The notes: a model not told the origin generated them from the sequence alone. DNA of 64,000 bases from Sporobacter sp942492735 (GCA_942492735.1 OW818648.1:2108001-2172000); one strand, 5' to 3'. Positions 41,968 through 51,754 are shown, numbered from the stretch's first letter. Numbers and translations are program-made.

Positions 41968-42606
41968 ATGAGAAAGATACTTTTAATCGTGAAAATTATT
42001 ATTCTAGTACCGATAAGACTGTTTACGAAAATTTCGCCATTGGCGCTGATCAGAAACAGCAGTGTTTCAAAAAAAAGTGCTGTATTAACCGGAACACGAT
42101 TATATGGCAGCACAGTTGATGATTATTCAATTGTCGCGCGCCGCTGCTTCATTCAAAATACGAAAATCGGCAAATTCTGCAGCATCTCGGAAAATTGCAT
42201 CATCGGAACTCATTCGCATCCGATATCATGGGTATCGACATCGCCGGTATTCCATAAAGGGAAAAATACACTCAGGGAGAATTTTCAATCGTACGTTTAT
42301 GACACTATAAAAACGACAGTCATTGAAAATGATGTGTGGATCGGCGTGAACGCATGCATTGTTGGCGGCGTTCGGATATCAACAGGGGCAATTATCGGCG
42401 CCGGAGCGATTGTTACGAAGGATGTCGGCAATTATGAAATTTGGGGAGGCAATCCAGCCAGATTAATAAGAAAGCGTTTTGATGATGATACGATCAAATC
42501 ACTCTTGGAGAGCAAATGGTGGGATTTGAGCAAAGACGAACTAAAAAAGCAATCAGCTGATTTCGATAAACCATCCGAATTCTTGGGGAGATATGGAAAA
42601 CGATGA
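41968..42606 (+). CDS. Hexapeptide-repeat sugar acetyltransferase (CatB-like)
   Basis: This 212-aa protein has left-handed beta-helix repeats (CSISENCIIGTHSHP with the likely catalytic His, IENDVWIGVNACIVGGV, GAIIGAGAIVTKDVGNYEIWGGNPARLI). It probably O-acetylates a sugar of the repeat unit. Its stop overlaps the next glycosyltransferase start by four bases. Confidence 0.87.
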   Translation: MRKILLIVKIIILVPIRLFTKISPLALIRNSSVSKKSAVLTGTRLYGSTVDDYSIVARRCFIQNTKIGKFCSISENCIIGTHSHPISWVSTSPVFHKGKNTLRENFQSYVYDTIKTTVIENDVWIGVNACIVGGVRISTGAIIGAGAIVTKDVGNYEIWGGNPARLIRKRFDDDTIKSLLESKWWDLSKDELKKQSADFDKPSEFLGRYGKR

Positions 42607-43760
42607 CGAAGATTCTACATTTATGTCTAGGGTGCTTTTATATAGATAATTATTCTTATCAGGAAAATATGTTGCCGAAATTCCACAAGGATCTTGGATA
42701 TGATGTTGAGATTATTGCCTCGCTTGAAACATTTGATAAAAACGGTAAAGGCTGCATTTTAGAAAAAGGAAGCAGTTATTTAAACGAATATGGCATACCG
42801 GTAACGAGGTTGGATTTTAAGGATGCTTTCTTAGCGGCGAAGCTAAAACGGTATGTCGGCGTTCAAGAGGCAATAGCAAAATCAAGGCCGGACATCATAT
42901 TCATTCACGGTTGTCAGTTCATGGAGATCGGCGAGATTGTGAGATACTGCAGGGAACATCCTAATGTTAAGGTGTATGTAGACAATCATGCGGATTTTTC
43001 CAACAGTGCGACAAATTTTATATCAAAAAACATACTGCATAAAGTTATATGGCGAAGATGTGCGCACTTAATTAAGCCCTATACGACGAAATTTTACGGA
43101 GTACTACCGGCTCGTGTCGATTTCTTGGCCAATATCTATAAGCTCCCGAGAGATAAGATTGAGCTTCTCGTCATGGGTGCGGACGATGATAAGGTTATCG
43201 AATCAAAGGACCCAAAAATCAGAAATGAAATCAGAGAAAAATATGGCGTTGATCCAGATGATTTTTTGGTAATCACAGGCGGGAAAATCGACGCAGCTAA
43301 GAAGCAGATATTGCTTCTGATGCAGGCTGTCGATAGGATGCCTGACCAGAAAGTTAAGCTCATTGTTTTCGGCTCTGTGACAAATGAGTTGAAGGATGAG
43401 GTATCGTCGCTCTGCAGAGGCAGCAAGGTTCAGTATATCGGATGGCTGAATGCGGAAGATACGTATCGCTACTTTGCGGCTTCGGATTTAGCTGTGTTTC
43501 CGGGTCGGCACTCGGTATTTTGGGAGCAGGTTACCGGGCAGGGTATCCCAATGCTGGTCAAGCATTGGGAAGGGACAACACATATTGATTTGGGTGGCAA
43601 TGTCGCATTTCTTTATAACGACTCGGTTGAGGAGATTAGGACGAAAGTATTGGAGATATTTTGCGATAAAGAACTGTATTTGAAAATGAAATCGGTTGCT
43701 GTGAAAGATGGTATAAAGACATTTTCATATAAAGAAATCGCAAAAAGAAGTATTGTATGA
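42603..43760 (+). CDS. GT4-type glycosyltransferase
   Basis: This 385-aa GT-B protein begins TKILHLCLGCFYIDNYSYQEN. The C-terminal donor domain includes ITGGKIDAAKKQ, YIGWLNAEDTYRYFAASDLAVFPGRHS and a WEQVTGQGIPMLV stretch in place of the usual EA(F/M)A..LPV loop. The sugar and acceptor cannot be assigned. It overlaps both neighbours by four bases, so it is translated as part of one unit. Confidence 0.85.
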   Translation: MTKILHLCLGCFYIDNYSYQENMLPKFHKDLGYDVEIIASLETFDKNGKGCILEKGSSYLNEYGIPVTRLDFKDAFLAAKLKRYVGVQEAIAKSRPDIIFIHGCQFMEIGEIVRYCREHPNVKVYVDNHADFSNSATNFISKNILHKVIWRRCAHLIKPYTTKFYGVLPARVDFLANIYKLPRDKIELLVMGADDDKVIESKDPKIRNEIREKYGVDPDDFLVITGGKIDAAKKQILLLMQAVDRMPDQKVKLIVFGSVTNELKDEVSSLCRGSKVQYIGWLNAEDTYRYFAASDLAVFPGRHSVFWEQVTGQGIPMLVKHWEGTTHIDLGGNVAFLYNDSVEEIRTKVLEIFCDKELYLKMKSVAVKDGIKTFSYKEIAKRSIV

Positions 43761-44908
43761 AGAATTCATCAAAAGTCAAACATATCTGCATAGTGACGGA
43801 GTTCTGGCCGACAGCCGACGATCCGATGTATACATTTGTCAGGCAGCTCGTATGCGCCATTGCCGATTTGGGTGTCACATGCAGCGTGATTGCGCCCCAG
43901 AGCATATCGCGTACGTTTCTCAGAGGAAAAGCAAACAGACCTTTTTATTGGTCCGACACCAGCAAAGCGGGCAGCCGAATTGATATCTATCAGCCTAGGT
44001 ATGTGTCTTTTTCGAATTTCAAAGTATTACGCAGCATGACTAATATTTTATTTAGAAAAGTGGCGCTACGAGCTTTTTCAAGACTAAAAGAAAAGCCTGA
44101 TGCTATCTATGCTCATTTCTGGCATTCCGGGATTACCGCAGCCATGATAGGGCAACGGTATGATCTGCCGGTTTTTATTGCGACGGGAGAAAGTAAAATA
44201 ACAGTGCGAGACCGTTTCAGCAAAAAAACAGTCGATAATTGCGCTGAAGCTGTGTCCGGCGTCATATGCGTTTCAACAAAAAATCTGGAGGAGAGTGTGA
44301 ACCTAAAACTCACGACTCCTCATAAGGCGATTGTTCTGCCTAATTCAATTGATAGTGCCGTGTTTTATCCGGAAGATAAAATGATGCTCAGAGCTCAGCT
44401 CGGATTTGACGGGTATGACTTCATCGTAGCGTTCACCGGTGCTTTTTCAGACAGGAAGGGCATATTGAGGCTATCTGAGGCTTTAAAAGAACGCAATGAT
44501 GTCAAATCTATATTCATAGGATCCGGTGAACAAAGGCCGGATAACGACGGCATTTTATTCTGCGGGAAATTACCTCATGAAGAGGTCGTCCATTATCTCA
44601 ACGCCGCTGATGTATTTGTTTTGCCGACAAAAGCAGAAGGCTGCTGCAATGCGATAATCGAAGCGATGGCGTGTGGTTTACCGATCATATCTTCAGATTT
44701 GTCCTTTAATGACGATATCCTTGACGGAACATGCTCCGTCAGGATTGACCCAAACAAGATCGATGAGATAGCTGCAGCTATAAAATTGCTTCATGACAAT
44801 AAGAATCTCAGGTTGAAGCTTGCCGACGGTGCCCTGAAGAAATCAAAAGACCTTCATATTTGCGCCAGAGCGGAGAAGATTATCGACTTCATAAATTCAA
44901 AGATATGA
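43757..44908 (+). CDS. GT4-type glycosyltransferase
   Basis: This 383-aa GT-B protein has HFWHSGITAAMIGQRYDLP in the acceptor half, then VLPNSIDSAVFYPEDK, FTGAFSDRKGILRL and EGCCNAIIEAMACGLPII, a standard GT4 donor site with the E-x7-E pattern. It resembles cytosolic transferases that act on lipid-linked oligosaccharides. Specificity is unknown. Confidence 0.9.
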   Translation: MKNSSKVKHICIVTEFWPTADDPMYTFVRQLVCAIADLGVTCSVIAPQSISRTFLRGKANRPFYWSDTSKAGSRIDIYQPRYVSFSNFKVLRSMTNILFRKVALRAFSRLKEKPDAIYAHFWHSGITAAMIGQRYDLPVFIATGESKITVRDRFSKKTVDNCAEAVSGVICVSTKNLEESVNLKLTTPHKAIVLPNSIDSAVFYPEDKMMLRAQLGFDGYDFIVAFTGAFSDRKGILRLSEALKERNDVKSIFIGSGEQRPDNDGILFCGKLPHEEVVHYLNAADVFVLPTKAEGCCNAIIEAMACGLPIISSDLSFNDDILDGTCSVRIDPNKIDEIAAAIKLLHDNKNLRLKLADGALKKSKDLHICARAEKIIDFINSKI

Positions 44909-44944
44909 GCAACGTCAATTTGGACCATAGTTCTGGAGGTATCG

Positions 44945-46306
44945 ATGTTACCTAAGATTGAAAAAGAGCACAAAAACGGTATTCGCCCGGGAACGATTAT
45001 TAAGTGTCTTGCAATTACAGCGTTGATTCTTATCGGCGTCAACAACAAGGCTGTCATGATAGCCGCGGTCCTGGTTGCCAGTATATTCGTTATTTTATCG
45101 GAGCCTCAGGAAATCGTTGAAATCTTAATGTATACAGTATCTTTTTCCGTTGTATTTAAGTTGAATCCGGGCAATATGACTTTATTCAATGTACTGATCT
45201 TTATTTCGATCATTAAGTTACTGGTTATAATAAAGAAGCTTTATCTCAGTAAGAATTTACTTGTTTTATTGCCGATTTTTGCTGTGTATATCATTTTTTC
45301 GGGCGGCCTAAGTTCATTAGTAACGTTAGTCCAGATGATCATGTACTTTTTCCTATTGCTGTTATTGCTGCAGCAAAAGGAAGAATTTGATATTAAGTCA
45401 ATACTTTTTTTCTTTTCTCTAGGCATCATAGTTACCTCGATTGTAGGCATATATAGCAAATACATTCCTGGGCTTGATTCATATATGGAAATAATTAGCT
45501 TTAGAGTGGGGGATGAACATATCCTTCGTTTCGGCGGGCTCAGAACGAATCCTAATTTTTATACGATGCCGATTATAATGGCAGTATCATGCCTTATCGC
45601 TTTAATACAGACCGGAAAAGCCAGTGTGAAAGAATATATATTGTTCATTGTATTGACAATATTTGGTATCAGTTCGATAAGCATGTCATTTTTGGTTTCA
45701 TACCTAGTAATGCTGCTTTTGAGCTTCATTTACTTAGCTACAAAAAACATTAAGAGCTTAATCATTGGTATAGCAGTGATTCTTTTATCATGTATTGTAG
45801 TCTATGTATTTTCAGATACCGAGTATATCCAATCTTATATATTGAGGTTATCAGAAAAGGATTTGAGTTCCGCATCAGATTTAACGACAGGTCGCACGGA
45901 TATATGGCAAGTCTTTATGCAGTATATCATACTAAATCCAAAAGTACTCTTATATGGCGCAGGTTTTGGAAGCATGATAGCTCCTCATAATACGTTTATT
46001 GAAGCGCTTTATTACTTTGGTATTTTTGGCATAATCCAATATTTATTGATTCTAAAACAGATATTTCCAAAAAGTAATAACAAAAAGAATATTGTGAACT
46101 TTATTCCTTTGTTCATATTATTGGTCAGATACATGGGAATCGGATATCTTCTGGATGATAATATCTATATGTTTTATATTTTGATTTATTTGATGGTTCG
46201 AACAGATTTCAACATAAAAAGCGATGAAGGAGTGGATGAAATTGAAAATAATCAGCAATGCATTAAGCTTACTAAAAATCACATGCTTGAAAATCAGATA
46301 TGGTAA
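44945..46306 (+). CDS. O-antigen/capsule polymerase (Wzy-like)
   Basis: This 453-aa protein is hydrophobic, with roughly 10-12 membrane spans and a large external loop containing RFGGLRTNPNFYTMP and TTGRTDIW. GAGFGSMIAPHNTFIEALYYFG is the typical Wzy_C-like segment. Low similarity is usual in this family, so the call rests on topology and location between glycosyltransferases and a flippase. The 3' end overlaps the next gene. Confidence 0.85.
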   Translation: MLPKIEKEHKNGIRPGTIIKCLAITALILIGVNNKAVMIAAVLVASIFVILSEPQEIVEILMYTVSFSVVFKLNPGNMTLFNVLIFISIIKLLVIIKKLYLSKNLLVLLPIFAVYIIFSGGLSSLVTLVQMIMYFFLLLLLLQQKEEFDIKSILFFFSLGIIVTSIVGIYSKYIPGLDSYMEIISFRVGDEHILRFGGLRTNPNFYTMPIIMAVSCLIALIQTGKASVKEYILFIVLTIFGISSISMSFLVSYLVMLLLSFIYLATKNIKSLIIGIAVILLSCIVVYVFSDTEYIQSYILRLSEKDLSSASDLTTGRTDIWQVFMQYIILNPKVLLYGAGFGSMIAPHNTFIEALYYFGIFGIIQYLLILKQIFPKSNNKKNIVNFIPLFILLVRYMGIGYLLDDNIYMFYILIYLMVRTDFNIKSDEGVDEIENNQQCIKLTKNHMLENQIW

Positions 46307-46790
46307 GCGCATTGCATTTAAATATCCGAATCATATTTCCGTTGACACAGATATTGACATAAAACATGGGTTAGTATCAATAGGCAAGCGATTTTCTAAT
46401 AGGGCGAATACCCATATAACGTGTAAAAATGGAAATCTGGTCATCGGCGACAACGTATTTTTGAATTTTAACTGTGTCATAGCCTGCAGAGATAATATTT
46501 GTATTGGTCATAATTGCATGATAGGACCTGGCGTTTACATATATGACCATGATCACTGTTACATGTACGATAGAGTTTCACCCTCAAAATTTAAAACGTC
46601 GAAAACTGTGATTGAGGAACACTGCTGGATCGGCGCCGGAGTTATTATCCTTAAAGGTGCGTACATTGGTAAGAATTCTATCATTGGCGCCGGCGCCATA
46701 GTTAAAGGGAATGTACCGGCACATTCATTAGTTATGAGCGATCATAAGAATACAATTTCATTGCTTAAAGGAGAAGACTGCTCGCTATGA
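46224..46790 (+). CDS. Hexapeptide-repeat acetyltransferase
   Basis: This 188-aa protein (from the first ATG) overlaps the polymerase gene by about 80 bases. Starts at 46236 (ATG) or 46242 (TTG, nine bases after AAGGAG) are equally possible. Hexapeptide repeats run through ITCKNGNLVIGDNVFLNFNC; YDHDHCY holds the likely catalytic His; HCWIGAGVIILKGAYIG and IIGAGAIVKGNVP follow. It probably O-acetylates a sugar or the finished unit. Confidence 0.85.
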   Translation: MKEWMKLKIISNALSLLKITCLKIRYGKRIAFKYPNHISVDTDIDIKHGLVSIGKRFSNRANTHITCKNGNLVIGDNVFLNFNCVIACRDNICIGHNCMIGPGVYIYDHDHCYMYDRVSPSKFKTSKTVIEEHCWIGAGVIILKGAYIGKNSIIGAGAIVKGNVPAHSLVMSDHKNTISLLKGEDCSL

Positions 46791-46860
46791 ATCATTTAAT
46801 CTTCTTTCAGTTTGGACATTATCATAAATAAGGAATAGTTGAGAATTAAGGAAATAAAGT

Positions 46861-48366
46861 ATGCGAAGCAAAATGGCATTTATTAATATTGCAACTTCTT
46901 TATTATTACAATTGGTGACAGTGGTGTGTGCCTTCATAATCCCCAGATTGATCATTGTTACATTTGGTTCTGATGTCAATGGCTTGTTATCTTCAATTGT
47001 CAATATACTTAGCTATATTAGCCTTCTTGAAGCTGGCGTGGGAAGCGTTGTTCGTACCGCTCTGTATCAACCGCTAGCGACAAATGATACAAACACAATT
47101 AATGGGATTTTAAGAGCGTCACAGAAATTCTTCAGAGTTATTGCATTCATATACATTGGTTATTTGGCAGCTGTTGCAGTTATTTACCCGCTCATATTAA
47201 CGAGTGACTTTGACTTCAGCTTTGTTTTTTTCCTTGTGCTAATTGTCGGTGCGAGCATATTTGTTAATTATTTTTTCTCGCTTCAATATAAAATACTACT
47301 ATTGGCTGATCAAAAACTATATATTACAAGCGCAATAGAGATATTTACTATAATTATCAATACAATTCTGATTGTTATATTAACGAAGTTAGGCGCGGGA
47401 ATTCATGTTGTTAGATTATTCAGTGCGAGCATTTTTATATTTAGGGCTGTTATTTTAAATTGGTATATTAAGAGGAAATACACTCTGAATCTGCGCTGTC
47501 AGCCGAATAATGCTTTGATATCTCAGAAATGGGACAGTTTTACCCAATATATTGCTTACTTCTTTAGAGTAAATTCGGATGTCCTGTTGCTCACCATATT
47601 TACTAACATATTGGAGATTTCCGTTTATTCTGTATATAAGCTGGTAGTTTCGGGTATGGAATCAATTATCTATACATTTAGTAGAGGAATAGAAGCATCT
47701 TTTGGGGATATGATCGCGAAGAACGAGACGGAAAACTTGAAGCGGGTATTCAACTTATATGAATTCACACTTTTTACAATTGCAACCGTATTGTTTACAT
47801 GTGTCGGGCTGCTGATAATTCCATTTATTACTCTTTATACCAAAGGAGTTGCTGACGTAAATTATATCAGGCCGACGTTTGCATTTATCCTTATAGCCGC
47901 TTCAGTCATTATGTGTATCAGACAACCATACTTAACTATTATATCAGCCGCCGGTCATTTTAGACAAACAAAGGGAATAGCAATTATTGAAGCAGCAGTC
48001 AACATTATCTTATCTATTGTTTTTGTTAATTTGTACGGTTTAAACGGCGTTGCTATTGCAACGGTCATAGCGGTTTTGATCAGAACGGTTTATCATGTGG
48101 TTTATCTATCCAAGCACATTATTTTCAGAAGCGTTTGGAAATTCTGCAGTAGATGTATAGTGAGTATACTTGCAGTAGCTGTAACAGTCATAATACTTAG
48201 GCTTTTGCCTCATATCAACGTCGATAATTACTATGAATGGTTTTTATATGCCTTAGAAGTTTTTTGGATTTCGGTATCAGTTGTGTTAATGGCTGATTTA
48301 ATATTCTATTTTAGGGATTTGAAAAATTGCGTCAAGATAATGAAGAAAGTTATAAAAAGAAAATGA
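46861..48366 (+). CDS. Polysaccharide flippase (Wzx-like, MATE fold)
   Basis: This 501-aa membrane protein has about 12-14 spans and starts behind AAGGAAAT. The N-terminal FIIPRLIIVTFGSDVNGLLSS segment is typical of Gram-positive RfbX/polysaccharide transporters. It would move the lipid-linked repeat unit across the membrane before Wzy polymerisation. Confidence 0.9.
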   Translation: MRSKMAFINIATSLLLQLVTVVCAFIIPRLIIVTFGSDVNGLLSSIVNILSYISLLEAGVGSVVRTALYQPLATNDTNTINGILRASQKFFRVIAFIYIGYLAAVAVIYPLILTSDFDFSFVFFLVLIVGASIFVNYFFSLQYKILLLADQKLYITSAIEIFTIIINTILIVILTKLGAGIHVVRLFSASIFIFRAVILNWYIKRKYTLNLRCQPNNALISQKWDSFTQYIAYFFRVNSDVLLLTIFTNILEISVYSVYKLVVSGMESIIYTFSRGIEASFGDMIAKNETENLKRVFNLYEFTLFTIATVLFTCVGLLIIPFITLYTKGVADVNYIRPTFAFILIAASVIMCIRQPYLTIISAAGHFRQTKGIAIIEAAVNIILSIVFVNLYGLNGVAIATVIAVLIRTVYHVVYLSKHIIFRSVWKFCSRCIVSILAVAVTVIILRLLPHINVDNYYEWFLYALEVFWISVSVVLMADLIFYFRDLKNCVKIMKKVIKRK

Positions 48367-48413
48367 TTTATTTGTTACAGACGGATAATGCATGAGTAAT
48401 TCAGGAGCGCATG

Positions 48414-49673
48414 ATGAACAAAAACTATATTTTATTTCTTAATCTGTTAACAACCTCAGTAAGAAACTGCGGTATTGACGATATTGATTTGAAAGAATTA
48501 GATAGCGTCAATTGGGAGGGCCTGTTTGTCCTAGCAGTAAGACATCAGGTGCACTCCCTGATTTATCCTGTTGTTAACAAGATTCAAGCGAAAGAACACA
48601 TTATCCCTGAAGAACTGTTCTTCAGATGGAAGAATTGCGTGCTGTTTAATGCGACGGAAGAAATGATTAGGATTGAAGGATTCAAAAATACACTCGCGGA
48701 GCTTAACCGTCAGAAGATACCTGTTGTTATTTTTAAGGGAATTGAAATCAAAGATATCTATCCATATCCAGAGCTGCGCACGATGGGAGACATCGATATT
48801 CTTGTGCTGAAAAACCATTTCAATGAAGCTGACCGTATCCTAAAAAAAATCGGTTACATTGAGGAGAATCGGGACGATCATGTTATTGAATATACACATT
48901 CAATGTTAAAAGCGCTAGAACTCCATAATACAATAATAGACGCTGAGAAAGATGAGCAGCTCAGTTTTATCGACGATATCGTTTGGTCTAATTTAAAGGC
49001 AAGCGTCTGTATGGAAGAAAACGTTTATGTCATTAAACCCACAATTAATCTGTTATATCTGACTGTACATATGTTTAAGCACTTTGCCCGGAACGGCATT
49101 GGTTTAAGACAGTATTGCGATATAGTGTTGTATGGGATTCATTATAAGGACGAAATTGAGTGGGATTATTTCTGGGAACTCGTCAGCAAGGCAGGTATCA
49201 TAGATTTTACACTTTATTTATTTGCGGGCAGCAATCATTATTTTAATATGAATATACAGCATTATAATAAAGATTTTGACATTGAAGACATGATTGTCGA
49301 CGAGTATCTGGATTTGTTTATGACGGAATTAATTGAAGGCGGGGTATTTGGAGGTGATGATACAGTCAAAAAATCGGAAAAGTATCTTCTATTTAACAGC
49401 TCGGAAAAGAGTTTTAATTCAGGTAGTATGAAGTTCCTGATTTCGCTTAGAATACTGTGCAATCAAATTTTTCCGAAACCGAAATGGCTGAGCGCAAGAT
49501 ATAATTATGCCAAATTACATCATTGGCTGCTGCCGGCGGCATGGATTCACAGATTATTTCATGTGATCACGAAAAGGAGAAAATATGCGGGTACCTATAA
49601 AAAAAGTTTGTCTGTATTAACACGTTCGAAGGACAGGTTGGACTATATGCGTGCAATCGGATTACTAAAATGA
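48414..49673 (+). CDS. NTP_transf_5-type putative nucleotidyltransferase
   Basis: This 419-aa protein begins at the second of two ATGs (48414) because CAGGAG is then six bases away. The segment IPVVIFKGIEIKDIYPYPELRTMGDIDILV carries the Gly-Asp-x-Asp metal-binding pattern of PF14907 (uncharacterised nucleotidyltransferase). The family's function is not established. It often occurs in loci with PqqD and HprK-related genes, as cassettes A and B here, so it may belong to that system rather than to polysaccharide synthesis. Confidence 0.8.
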   Translation: MNKNYILFLNLLTTSVRNCGIDDIDLKELDSVNWEGLFVLAVRHQVHSLIYPVVNKIQAKEHIIPEELFFRWKNCVLFNATEEMIRIEGFKNTLAELNRQKIPVVIFKGIEIKDIYPYPELRTMGDIDILVLKNHFNEADRILKKIGYIEENRDDHVIEYTHSMLKALELHNTIIDAEKDEQLSFIDDIVWSNLKASVCMEENVYVIKPTINLLYLTVHMFKHFARNGIGLRQYCDIVLYGIHYKDEIEWDYFWELVSKAGIIDFTLYLFAGSNHYFNMNIQHYNKDFDIEDMIVDEYLDLFMTELIEGGVFGGDDTVKKSEKYLLFNSSEKSFNSGSMKFLISLRILCNQIFPKPKWLSARYNYAKLHHWLLPAAWIHRLFHVITKRRKYAGTYKKSLSVLTRSKDRLDYMRAIGLLK

Positions 49674-49775
49674 CAATAAGGTTAGGTTTGATAACTATAG
49701 TCACATATTTTAGTAGACGAATTGAATTTATAGTGTAATAGCAATGATAAATCCATAATATTTTTATATAAAGGA

Positions 49776-49804
49776 TTGACATATGAAAAAAAGAGAGGTA
49801 CTAT
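49776..49804 (+). promoter_or_regulatory. Strong promoter upstream of tandem riboswitches
   Basis: A perfect TTGACA, a 17-base spacer and TACTAT (49799-49804) lie about 25 bases before the first riboswitch aptamer. Transcription would start near 49811. Confidence 0.75.
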
Positions 49805-49828
49805 CAAATTAATTAGATAATTACATAA

Positions 49829-49924
49829 CGAAAAGGCAAACCCGTTGAAAAGCGGGGACGCAAAGCCAAGGGTCTAAGATTATTGTACATCAACATGTAT
49901 AACAATGATGACAGCCGGTTACCG
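49829..49924 (+). ncRNA. Class I cyclic-di-GMP riboswitch (GEMM-I), first copy
   Basis: The segment contains the hallmark GGCAAACC, a GAAA-type P2 tetraloop (GTTGAAAAGC), GGGACGCAAAGCC with its tetraloop receptor, and the closing GATGACAGCCGGTTACCG. The base directly before GCAAACC is G, as in c-di-GMP-specific aptamers; the cGAMP-responsive variant has A. The 3' P1 strand GGTTACC (49917-49923) is complementary to GGTAACC (49957-49963) in the following terminator, giving a clear switch. Confidence 0.93.
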
Positions 49925-49944
49925 AAAATGAAAGGTGTTATTTG

Positions 49945-49979
49945 AACCCTTCTTAAGGTAACCTTGAGAGGGGTTTTTT
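49945..49979 (+). terminator. Riboswitch-controlled intrinsic terminator
   Basis: The 15-bp stem from AACCCTTCTTAAGGT to ACCTTGAGAGGGGTT (two G-T pairs) is followed by TTTT. Its upper part GGTAACC can pair with the aptamer's P1 strand instead. Ligand binding should therefore favour the terminator and shut off read-through (an OFF switch). Confidence 0.85.
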
Positions 49980-50054
49980 CGGCTTTTGATCGATGAACAA
50001 CAGTGAATAGAATAACTCGTAAATCGAATGAACAATAACTAATAATAAACAAAT

Positions 50055-50158
50055 CGAAAAAGGCAAACCCGTTGAAAAGCGGGGACGCAAAGCCAAGGGT
50101 CTAAGGGCCTGAGACAATTGCTATGGCAATTGCCAAGGACTATGACAGCCGGTTGCCG
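50055..50158 (+). ncRNA. Class I cyclic-di-GMP riboswitch (GEMM-I), second copy
   Basis: It repeats the conserved core of the first copy almost exactly (GGCAAACCCGTTGAAAAGCG, then GGGACGCAAAGCCAAGGGTC) but has a different P3 arm with GCAATTGCCAAGG and closes with GACAGCCGGTTGCCG. A hairpin, AGCATTAT-CTCC-ATAATGCT (50168-50187), follows and then the ribosome site GGAGG of the gene at 50218. There is no T-run after this hairpin, so this copy may act on translation or RNA stability. Confidence 0.93.
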
Positions 50159-50217
50159 AAAGTGTTTAGCATTATCTCCATAATGCTTGAACATTTTCAG
50201 GTGTTGTGGAGGTAAAT

Positions 50218-51678
50218 ATGAAAAGCAGGGTTTTAAGAGCATTCGTTGTTTTGGTTGTCATTATTTCTGTATCCGTTATGACTTTTGCCTACGCTGGCGC
50301 TGTTGACGCATCAGGCATCGTCGATACATCCGACGTCGTCAATGTCAAGGATTACGGCGCGGCCGGTGACGGCGTATCGGATGATTCTGCCGCTGTAAAA
50401 AACGCGATTGCAGCAGCACAATCACGGACACTATATTTTCCCACGGGGCAGTATAACCTGAATAACACTGTTATTATTGTCAATACCGATCTCAAAATAG
50501 CCGGGGAACCGGACGGGTCGTCGAAGCTCATTAATCCCGGCGCACTAAGTTGCAGCGGCAATGTGAGTTTGAAGGATATTACTGTTTCGGACGATAAGGA
50601 TATATTTATCTATATGCAGCCGGCCGGAATGGTCAATCTGAATATCGATCATGTTACTTATACCGGTAATGCAGGCAGTACAAGATTTGTGTATTGTAAA
50701 TCAGAGACATCGGGCGTTGGTATAGAAAAAGTCGAGATTGTTAATTGTACTATCTCAAACACCAGGTATGGGATTATGCTGGTATGTCCGATCAATTCGG
50801 GCTTAATCAGCGGCAATATATTCGACACAATCGGTGATCCGGCAATTTTCCAAAGTGTTGCGGCGATCAAATTGGGTTATTTGCAGTCTCATTCCGATTC
50901 TGCCACGAACATAACGATCTCGAACAATCGAATCACGAATGTAGCGGCCGGCTACTCGACGACAAACGATGGCCGCGAATGTCAGGGGATACTATTGCTC
51001 AGCGACGGCGGCTGCGTCATCGAAAACAATTACCTGGAGAACATTGTCGGGGGGCGGGACACAGAAGGGATATACTGCAAGGCAGTCGATATCAAGATCC
51101 TGAACAACACCCTGATCAATGCGGGTGATGGGGACGGCTCGATCGTCAATAAGATGACATCTAGCGAAAATGACATCATTATTTCCGGAAATACGATTGT
51201 CAACACTATAGAATCTTCAAGAACGATGTGCGGTATTTATGTGTCAAGTGAGAGACACACCATTACATATAACAATATTACGCTTATACGCGGAATTGCG
51301 ATATACAATGCAAATGAAACGCTTGATGCTGTTATAACAGATAATACCATTAATGCGTTTGGACGGACAGCGATATATATGACCACGATTACAGGAAATA
51401 CGCTTATCTCAAATAATAAGATATCACTGATCCAGAAATCGAATGAAAAGCTTGATTCCGCGATTAATATGTCAGGTACAAAATCAAGTGCTAAAGTAGA
51501 AGTGTCTAATAACGAAATATACATTGAGAACACGCGCTTATTCAATACTTACGGCACTGAAAAGGGAGCTGCTTTTGCGATACTTAATAACAAAATTTCA
51601 TCAAATAAAACGCTCTCAGATAAAACTATCGGACTCTCAGGTATTAAAGGTGACAATGTGTTTACTGTAGTAAAGTAG
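50218..51678 (+). CDS. Secreted right-handed beta-helix protein (pectate-lyase-like), copy 1
   Basis: I place the start at 50218 (MKSRVLRAFVVLVVIISVSV) behind TGGAGG; this gives 486 aa with a cleavable signal ending AYA-GA. VKDYGAAGDGVSDDSAA is the N-terminal signature of the pectate-lyase superfamily fold (PF12708), followed by parallel beta-helix coils rich in Asn ladders (ISNNRITN, IENNYLENI). No catalytic set of a known lyase is recognisable. It is the gene directly behind the two c-di-GMP riboswitches, so it is probably a surface or matrix protein of the biofilm programme. Its central ~800 bases are nearly identical to the next two genes. Confidence 0.88.
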   Translation: MKSRVLRAFVVLVVIISVSVMTFAYAGAVDASGIVDTSDVVNVKDYGAAGDGVSDDSAAVKNAIAAAQSRTLYFPTGQYNLNNTVIIVNTDLKIAGEPDGSSKLINPGALSCSGNVSLKDITVSDDKDIFIYMQPAGMVNLNIDHVTYTGNAGSTRFVYCKSETSGVGIEKVEIVNCTISNTRYGIMLVCPINSGLISGNIFDTIGDPAIFQSVAAIKLGYLQSHSDSATNITISNNRITNVAAGYSTTNDGRECQGILLLSDGGCVIENNYLENIVGGRDTEGIYCKAVDIKILNNTLINAGDGDGSIVNKMTSSENDIIISGNTIVNTIESSRTMCGIYVSSERHTITYNNITLIRGIAIYNANETLDAVITDNTINAFGRTAIYMTTITGNTLISNNKISLIQKSNEKLDSAINMSGTKSSAKVEVSNNEIYIENTRLFNTYGTEKGAAFAILNNKISSNKTLSDKTIGLSGIKGDNVFTVVK

Positions 51679-51708
51679 TGTTTAAGTAACAATATTACTA
51701 AAATCAGG

Positions 51709-51754
51709 TCTTCCTATTCAGCTGGATTAATGACAGCGGAATAGGAAGATTTTT
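51709..51754 (+). terminator. Intrinsic terminator after beta-helix copy 1
   Basis: TCTTCCTATTC pairs with GAATAGGAAGA, with an inner GCTG/CAGC stem, followed by TTTTT. Confidence 0.85.
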
